Shown in pieces: positions 57,779 to 64,000 of a stretch of DNA of 64,000 nucleotides. How positions within the stretch are numbered: position 1 is the first letter of the stretch; the number at the start of each line of letters is the position of its first letter. The notes under the pieces were generated by a model. That model ran no database searches. It was not told where the DNA came from and worked only from the letters and a program-made list of their open reading frames with translations. A program made the translations under genes and the position numbers. The DNA is from Mortierella sp. BCC40632 (taxonomy: Eukaryota > Mortierellomycota > Mortierellomycetes > Mortierellales > Mortierellaceae), in the NCBI GenBank assembly GCA_011634665.1, contig WAEK01000022.1, forward strand, positions 698,490 to 762,489, read 5' to 3'.

Positions 57779-58518
57779 TTAATTTTTTTTTCTTGCTAGT
57801 ATGCGAGGCATTGGAAACGATATACCACAGGTCAACAGTCTGGATTTGGAGGCATCCCAGTTATTTCCGTACTTCAACACGATCTGTTGAATCTTCCTAG
57901 CTGACTTTGTAAAGTTAGTCCGGATGTCTTCCCAGCTGTAGTCCTGAAAATCGAAATCTCGCTTGACGAACCGGTTTTTGACCAGGACATGCTCAATATC
58001 ACCTAAATGAGGTACACAGGACCGCAGCCGCCACAGGATCATGGAAAAAACAGAAAATGGGATTGTAGGTAACAGAGAAGGAATCATGTTGTCAAAGTGG
58101 AAGATAGTCAAGTCTTGATACCTCGCTTGACCACACCGATGTCAGGATAACCCAAGCCTAGCCCGCCGTTATGAATTTCAATCAAAAGACATTCTTGGCG
58201 GTCATGGTCGGATTGTTGGTCAGTCTGTGGCAATGACGATGATGAAGGTAAGCGGGATCGGCAAGAGTGACGCACACCGATTGGAGCTGGAGCGACATCT
58301 TGGACAGGATGTTGGTAGACTCGGGCGTGGTTATCCCTCCTGGAACTCCGAGAATTTCGGTATCTGAGAAGATTGGCATTGTTCTGGCTAATCTCAACAA
58401 CACGATTGTTGGTGATCAAAAGAGAATCGCTTCGAACAATCCGGGGTCGTTTCCTTTTAGTTACCATAGACAATTATTGTTCCCACTTGGAGAAGAATCA
58501 GCTTGGGGTCTGTGCTGT
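57779..58518 (-). pseudogene. Short spliced gene or remnant resembling the C-terminal end of an amidohydrolase
   Basis: A model with exons about 58537-58467, 58365-58278, 58224-58122 and 58002-57779 keeps one frame through three GT-AG introns. The start is MSQDCNSTDPKLILLQVG; joins give VYDTEILGVPGGITTPES, then STDQQSDHDRQECLLIEIHN, GLGYPDIGVVKR, GDIEHVLVKNRFVKRDF and YSWEDIRTNFTKSARKIQQI, ending RILARKKN. The stretch GDIEHVLVKNRFVKRDFxFxxxxWEDIR...SARKIQ resembles the last strands and helix of metal-dependent amidohydrolases (composite beta-sandwich part). The HxH metal motif and TIM barrel of that superfamily are absent, so it cannot be a complete enzyme. It is either a 5'-truncated relic or an unrelated small gene. 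Boundaries of the first exon are the weakest part. Confidence 0.35.
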
Positions 58519-58543
58519 TGCAGTCTTGACTCATTACGGAGAC

Positions 58544-59169
58544 CAGGGTCGAGGTCGAGAGGCAGGTAACAGCACACAGCAGATATTCGTATCATCTGAG
58601 CAGGCGCTCTATTTGTAGAGATTATCGCTCTTGTGGAAAAAAAAAAAAAAAAAAAAAAAAGAAAGAGGCGGTGGATCAAGAGGGGTGCCTGTGCTTGTGT
58701 TGAAGAGTGGAGGAGAAGGTCTGTGGCAGCCTCCAAGACTCCTGTAACCTCACGTAAAGAGAGAAACGAATTTTTGTTGCTTCTCGACTATCCGGCCACA
58801 TTAAATTATGCATTGCACAAAGAGCGACTTTGAACTTTGGAGGAAGGAGACTTTTCCATGACAGAGAATGATCGGTATCATGGAGTTTACTCCACAAAGT
58901 CCGACCCTCTCTAGGTGATAGTATAGAACACGGAATCGCAGGAATCGTCATAAGACGAGTATTCTAGAGTGATGGTTTTGTTTTTTTTTTTTTAAAAAAA
59001 AAAAAAAATATCTATACAGACTAGTGGTGAGGTGTGGACTTGAAGCCATGTCTGAAATAGAGGAAGCAAGGAGAAGAGAGAGAGAGGGTGAATACGAGAG
59101 AGAGAGAGGGAAAGAGTGAGGAAGAAGGGTGGAGAAGTACGCACAAGTAGTGCCTCTAAATACTCCAAA
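58544..59169. other. Spacer without a recognised gene
   Basis: It holds an A-run at about 58637-58660, a T/A-run at 58979-59008 and GA-rich DNA at 59070-59120. Nothing else is seen. Confidence 0.4.
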
Positions 59170-59375
59170 GCATCATAAAGATTGATGGTCACTCTTGTCT
59201 CCTAGAGCTGCCATGGTTCCTGCGGAGAAAATACAATAGAGACAAATACAGGAAAGAAGTGGGATGGCCGATGCAACAGAGTGCTAAGAAGTTCATTTTG
59301 GTCGAGATCAGCTCTATTTTGCCACTAGAGAGAGATGGAGATGGATCGACCAAAAAAAAAAAAATTTTGAGAAAA

Positions 59376-59412
<37 letters not shown>

Positions 59413-60150
59413 GAAAAGAGAGGGTTTTTGCTTTGAGTATTTTTAAGGGTGTTTCACTCTCGCTCATTCAACCGGGTAGCGACCCACGGGTGAGCGAGAG
59501 TAGGACAAGAGGCAGGAAAAAAAACCATAAGGGTTTTAAAAAGCCGCCAATTCCCCTCTTTCCTTTGCTACTGCCACTCCACCCCAAGCGGATAAAGTCA
59601 GCTGCTGCCTACTTACCAGGCCCACCGATCAATACCGCCTGGGGTCTTAAGCCCATAGCAAGGAGAATAATGAGGAAAAAAGAGAGGCCTGGGGGAGAGG
59701 TCCTTGTATTTATAGTCTCTAGCGCGAAAGTGACCGTCTTCGATACGACGCTTTCCATCACTAGCCAAAATGTGGGACGCCCTCAGTGATGATAGAAAAT
59801 CATGAAATTAGTGCGCTTCGTTCTGTCAGCTCGAGACTGCGTTTGGCTCTCTCCCCATCGAGGGCAACGAGCGGTCTGTTGATCAAACAGGCAGACGAGG
59901 GAGGGGGAGGGGAGCAGATTGATATTTTCTGGTAAACTGGTGCAGGGGAGACAACCACTGGACCTTGGACCACACTTATATCCAGAGCCAGCTCCTTCTC
60001 TGTGCCATCCACCCCCCAGAACAGCCTCCGCTCCCACTCCGACCACCCAGCACTGGCCACTTCAACTCTATTCATCGACAGCCAAGAGGATACACAGGTT
60101 GTTTGCAGACGGTGTGTGGTTGTCTGGATGCTCGGTGTTGCTGAGTAGAC
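59170..60150 (-). repeat. Left arm of a large diverged inverted repeat, with promoter and first-exon-like segment
   Basis: This arm matches the reverse complement of 60560-61560 almost end to end. Anchors on the left are GTGCTAAGAAGTTCATTTTG at 59281, a TATA-like box around 59700-59713 (minus strand TATAAATACAAGGAC) and a conserved block read on the minus strand from 60075 (MNRVEVASAGWSEWERRLFW). On the minus strand an ATG at 59656 begins MGLRPQAVLIGGPG and runs into a perfect GTAAGT donor at 59616; a matching acceptor (tccgcag) lies near 59222. The next segment soon stops. It reads as the 5' end of a gene whose body is lost. I do not recognise the family. Confidence 0.8.
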
Positions 60151-60160
60151 GAGCGGTCCT

Positions 60161-60197
<37 letters not shown>

Positions 60198-60559
60198 CTC
60201 TTCGTGGCCGGTAACCACTATCATTCGCAGTGTCTTTTCTGCCTTTATCTCTGTTCCTGGTCTTCTTTTACCTTTTGTTCTGAGTGGTCTCTATCGGTGA
60301 GTTAGACCCAACGAATGCCATTCTTCAGGCACGACGAGCGCGTGGAAACAACCAGCCCCATTTGCACAGTTTTTTTTTCTGTTATTGTTCTGGGGTATAC
60401 ATTCCCGCCTGTCGAGGAATATAAAAAGAGGATAGGACGGGAGAGGAGGAGGAGGATGAAGATGAGGAGGAAGAGGAAGAGGAGGAGGAGAAGAAGAAGA
60501 AGAAGGAGGAGGAGGAGGAGGAGGAGGAGGAGGAGTAGAAAAAAAAATGAATCGCTTAT
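60151..60559. other. Spacer between inverted-repeat arms
   Basis: It holds a (CTTT)n run at about 60166-60198 and a GGA/AGA purine run at about 60442-60545. The axis of symmetry of the repeat falls near 60354. No gene is seen; long open frames here come from the purine repeat. Confidence 0.6.
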
Positions 60560-61560
60560 CTGCTCAGCTACACCCAGCACCCAGACAACCACACACCGTC
60601 TGCAAACAACCTGTGTATCCTCTTGGCTGTCGATGAATAGAGTTGAAGTGGCCAGTGCTGGGTGGTCGGAGTGGGAGCGGAGGCTGTTCTGGGGGGTGGA
60701 TGGCACAGAGAAGGAGCTGGCTCTAGGTGTAAGTGTGGTCCAAGGTCCAGTGGTTGTCTCCCCTGCGCCAGTTCATCAGAAATATCACACTGTCCCTCTT
60801 CCCTCCTTCCTTCCCTCCCTCCTTCTCCCTCTGCCCTTGATGGGGGAGAGAGCCAAACGCAGTCTCGAGTTGACAGAACGAAGCACACTAATTTCATCAT
60901 TTCCCATCATCACTGAGGGCGTCCCACATTTTGGCTAGTGATGGAAAGTGTCGTATCGAAGACGGTCACTGTCGCGCTGGGAGATATAAATACAAGGACC
61001 CTCTCCCCCAGGCTTCTCTTTTTTTTTTCCTCATTCTCCTCTGCTACAGCTTTTGGGCCTCAGGCGGTATTGATCGGCAGGCCCTAGAAATAGGGCCGCT
61101 GTCTTTTGTCCGCCTGGCTGTAGCCAGGAATGAGGGGTTTGGCAGTTTTTTAAAACCCTTATGGTTTTTTTTTCCTGCCTTGCATCCTACTTTAACGCTC
61201 ACCGCCAGCTGTCTGGTTCTCGACCTGGCTTCGAGGCGGAGTGAATCATAGTTACAAAACACTCAAAGCAAAAACTCTCTTTTTTCTTCTCTTCTCTTCT
61301 CTCTTTCTCTTTTTTTTTTTTTTTTTTTTTTTCAAAAATCTTTTTTTTTTTTTTTTTTTTTTTTGGTCGCTCTATCATGTCTCTCTGGTGGCAAAGTAGA
61401 GCTGATCTCATCCAAAATGAACTTCTTAGCACTCTATTGTAACTGACCATCCCACTTCCTTCCTCTCTTTTGGTCTATTATATTTTCTCCACCAGGAACC
61501 ATGGCAACCAAATGAAATATGAGCGGACCATCAATATTTTTATGCTTTTTGAGATCTGGG
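60560..61560 (+). repeat. Right arm of the inverted repeat, start codon lost
   Basis: The mirror of the left arm, with MNRVEVASAGWSEWERRLFW readable from 60633 on the plus strand, the TATA-like TATAAATACAAGGAC at about 60985-60999 and the GTGCTAAGAAGTTC block (reverse strand) ending at 61433. The first-exon region reads CTCAGGCGGTATTGATCGG but the ATG of the left arm is replaced (GCTACAGC), and the splice donor is gone. The acceptor-like ccaccag with GAACCATGGCA at about 61493-61505 is kept. Many substitutions and small indels separate the arms, so it is not an assembly mirror. Confidence 0.8.
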
Positions 61561-62650
61561 AGCGCCACTGGGCAAATATTTCCATCGTTCTCTTTTCCTT
61601 CCTCTTTTTCTTCCATTCCTCTTTCTGGATCCCCGGATGGTTAACGGATCTGCAGCCAAATCAAAGCCAGGCCAGGAGCCAGAATCATCCGCACTCTCTG
61701 CTTCTTTTTACCAGTCACTTTAGATCTATTTTTTCTCTTTGATTCTTTGACGTTCACATCGCCTTTCATTCACCCATCACTGTCTCCATTGTTTTTTCTT
61801 TGCCTTTGACTTCACTTCCTAATCTCCACTCCTTTGCCGAGCCCCACCTTTCGTATTTTTAATTACGCTGCCCATTTGGCTATCCAACCACTCATTTACT
61901 CAACCGCCACTGTTCCACCACTCAGCCCACTGCTCCGCCTCTGCCCTCCACTGCCCCCACCAGGGACTTTGCCTTTGCACCACAACTGCACCACAACTTC
62001 ACCACAACTTCCAACCACTGCCACCACTGTTACCAATCTCCTGCTGCCTTCATCATTGCTACCACAACCCTGTTTCTTCTCGCTTGTTTCTCCCACCCGT
62101 TCACCCTCTCGCCCACCCTCTTGCTCGCCCTCTCACTCACTTCTTCTCTTACCTTTTTTTCACCACATACACTGACTCACCGATATTGCTCGCTCGTGGA
62201 TGCAGAGTCCGTTTTGACCCATCCCACCCATGCCGAGGCAGATCCCTTTCCAGACCGGTTAAAAAAAAAAAAAAAAAAAGAAGAAAACAAAGACTCTTCC
62301 CTCTCTGTCGGTTGCGCTTTGACATTTCTGTGTGGCACGGACACCTGGTCATTTAAGTTTCACACGCCGGTCAGTCTGCTTGGCTGTTAAAGGCTGCGCA
62401 GTTTGTTTTGGCCCCATCGGTTGGGGACAGAGGGTCTTTGTTCGGCCTTCCTTGTTTGCTACTGTGGGGTAAGGAAAGGGCGTATCGGTGCAGGATGCAG
62501 GGTGCAGGGATGCAGGGTGCAGGATGCAGGATGTGTTTATTGCGTCCACTGGCACTTCCTCTGTTGACATGTGTCTCCATCTTGCTTTCCAACGGACAGC
62601 AACAGCAACAGCAGCAAAAAAAAAAGCGCATGTGTGTGGAAGAGGAATGT

Positions 62651-62651
<1 letters not shown>

Positions 62652-62741
<90 letters not shown>
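62652..62741. repeat. Compound (GT)n-(GA)n microsatellite
   Basis: About 30 bases of GT repeats pass directly into nearly 60 bases of GA repeats. It is one of the longest simple repeats in the window. Confidence 0.9.
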
Positions 62742-62744
<3 letters not shown>

Positions 62745-63394
62745 GGGTATGTGAGAGAACAGAAGGTGGATGGGGTGTGGGGCGCTTAGATTGTTCAACA
62801 ACGATTACCCCTCTTGTCCCCTCCCATTTCCGCTCAAGCTTTTTTTTACTGCGCGTGAACACCACTCAGAGTTCCATTGTCGATCAATCGTGGTCCTATT
62901 CTCACTCGCTCTCTTTTTCATGCACCATGTCTATCACGCCGAGAACAGCGACTCTTCACGCCAAGGTGAAGATGACTCAGAACCCGATCTAGGACTTTTG
63001 GCTCGATGACAAAAAAAAAAAAAAAAAAAAATAAGGTGTCAAAGGGTGGAAGGTAGACAGAGAAGAAGCCAACCCCAGATTTCCGAAGATTCAAATCCTG
63101 GTATGAAGGTCGCGGATCTATTTTTTTCAGCCACTGCACGATAGGTTTTGATAATTTCTTTTTGTCTTCTCTCTCCCCTTCTCTCTTCTTTCTTTCATAT
63201 CGCCCCCACCTCCACCTCTCCTCTCCTCTCCTCTCCTCTCCTCCTCCTCAGACCTCTACCTCCACCACCACCACCTTCTTTTTATCCTCCCTCCTCCTCC
63301 ACCTCTGCCTCCGAAAGGACTCGACCTTTCCTCTCCACCTCTCTATTTTCCACCTCTCGCCCTCTACAATCACCTTCAATAACCACCCGCGATA

Positions 63395-63551
63395 TCTACA
63401 CTCAGCACCCCACATTCAGCATCTACACTCTCAGCATCCACAGTCAGCATCTACAGTCAGCATCTACAGTCAGCATCTACAGTCAGCATCCACAGTCAGC
63501 ATCTACACCTCAGCATCTACACTCAGCATCTACACTCAGAATCCACACTCG
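63395..63551. repeat. CAGCATCTACAGT minisatellite
   Basis: A 13-base unit (CAGCATCTACAGT, with CAGCATCCACAGT and CAGCATCTACACT variants) recurs about ten times head to tail. There are no unique spacers, so it is a tandem minisatellite and not a CRISPR array. Confidence 0.85.
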
Positions 63552-64000
63552 ATGTTAAGAGACCAGCACTGTACAGAGCTTATTGTTTTTTAGGTATAGC
63601 CACGGAAGAAGCTTCCCTACGAGGTAGTACGGGGAACCTCAAGGTCTTTCATCGATGTCCGAACTCCCTGGTTTTACGTGTTGGCCTGTATGTTGGTTTC
63701 CGTGTTGGTTTGGCTTTTGCTTTTCTTTTTCCTTTGTTTTTCGTCTTTGTCTTCGTCTTTGTCTAGATCTTTGTCTTCGTATTTGTCTTCGTCTTTGTGT
63801 CAAGGGTTGGGGTATATCAGTGACCCTACAGGAGATAAGAGGATGGCAGGCTTTCAGGAGGAGAGGAGGCTCTTGGCTTGAGCCCTTTCATTCCATTCTT
63901 TGATTTTGACGTTGGCCCAGTGGGGACCGGTCTCCTCTTCCTTCCACTCCTCATCCTCTCCTTTCAAGAACCCGCACTATCCGCTTTTTCATTTTGTTTG

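Larger units (their letters stand above)
61561..64000. other. Gene-poor window end with tandem repeats
   Basis: No gene is supported. Contents in order: CCACT/CCACAACT-rich DNA at 61900-62050, an A-run at 62263-62279, a GATGCAGGGTGCAG-type short array at about 62492-62532, a (GT)n run passing into a (GA)n run at about 62652-62741, an A-run at 63011-63030, a CAGCATCTACAGT array at about 63395-63551 and a GTCTTYGTC hexamer run at about 63738-63801. The final bases are CT-rich and could be the leader of a gene beyond the window. Confidence 0.5.

Noticed and set aside
60315..60938. A 207-codon frame with a long arginine run
   Set aside because: The arginines come from the GGA/AGA purine repeat; the remainder is the inverted-repeat arm, which is mirrored at 59800-60075.
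63395..63551. Regular short repeats resembling a CRISPR array
   Set aside because: Units are contiguous with no unique spacers, and the genome is eukaryotic.

Overview
This window is nuclear DNA of a filamentous fungus, most probably an early-diverging lineage close to Mortierellomycota (Mortierella and relatives). Genes carry short GT-AG introns, promoters are long pyrimidine-rich tracts full of (CT)n/(GA)n microsatellites and A/T homopolymers, and the gene set fits: a CotH-type surface protein, a 6-pyruvoyl-tetrahydropterin synthase (rare in Dikarya, present in Mortierella), a PAQR receptor, and an F-box/LRR protein. The lineage is inferred from gene content and style, not from a marker gene.

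Fourteen protein genes are well supported; splice sites were placed by reading both strands. In order: CotH-like GPI-anchored protein (-, 182-2334); STS1/Cut8 nuclear proteasome tether (+, 4583-6218); GH16 GPI-anchored glucanase/transglycosylase (-, 10380-11624); TFIIIC triple-barrel subunit (-, 16927-18139), divergent from 6-pyruvoyl-tetrahydropterin synthase (+, 18706-20230); LYRM2-like LYR protein (-, 20937-21631), divergent from a membrane GNAT acetyltransferase (+, 22418-23461); a large secreted pectin-lyase-fold protein (-, 23898-27421); a DUF3605/Gig1-like protein (-, 28688-29506); a PAQR/HlyIII receptor (+, 31583-33368); GID8 of the GID/CTLH ubiquitin ligase (-, 35107-37417); SWC4/DMAP1 (+, 39292-41533); UTP20 of the small-subunit processome (-, 41798-51312); and an F-box/LRR protein (+, 52208-53986).

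The genes do not form a pathway. Most are housekeeping functions: ribosome assembly, Pol III transcription, chromatin, proteasome placement and ubiquitin-dependent metabolic control. Three (CotH, GH16, pectin-lyase fold) encode predicted secreted or surface proteins. Divergent pairs share 0.6-2.2 kb of CT-rich DNA.

Three parts are gene-poor: 6.2-10.4 kb, 11.6-16.9 kb and 54.0-64.0 kb. They hold homopolymers, microsatellites, minor tandem repeats and exon-like fragments that look like decayed genes. One short three-intron model at 57.8-58.5 kb resembles the C-terminal end of an amidohydrolase. The most striking non-genic structure is a large diverged inverted repeat at about 59.17-61.56 kb. 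Each ~1 kb arm carries the same TATA-like promoter and first-exon-like segment facing outward, and the start codon survives in only one arm.
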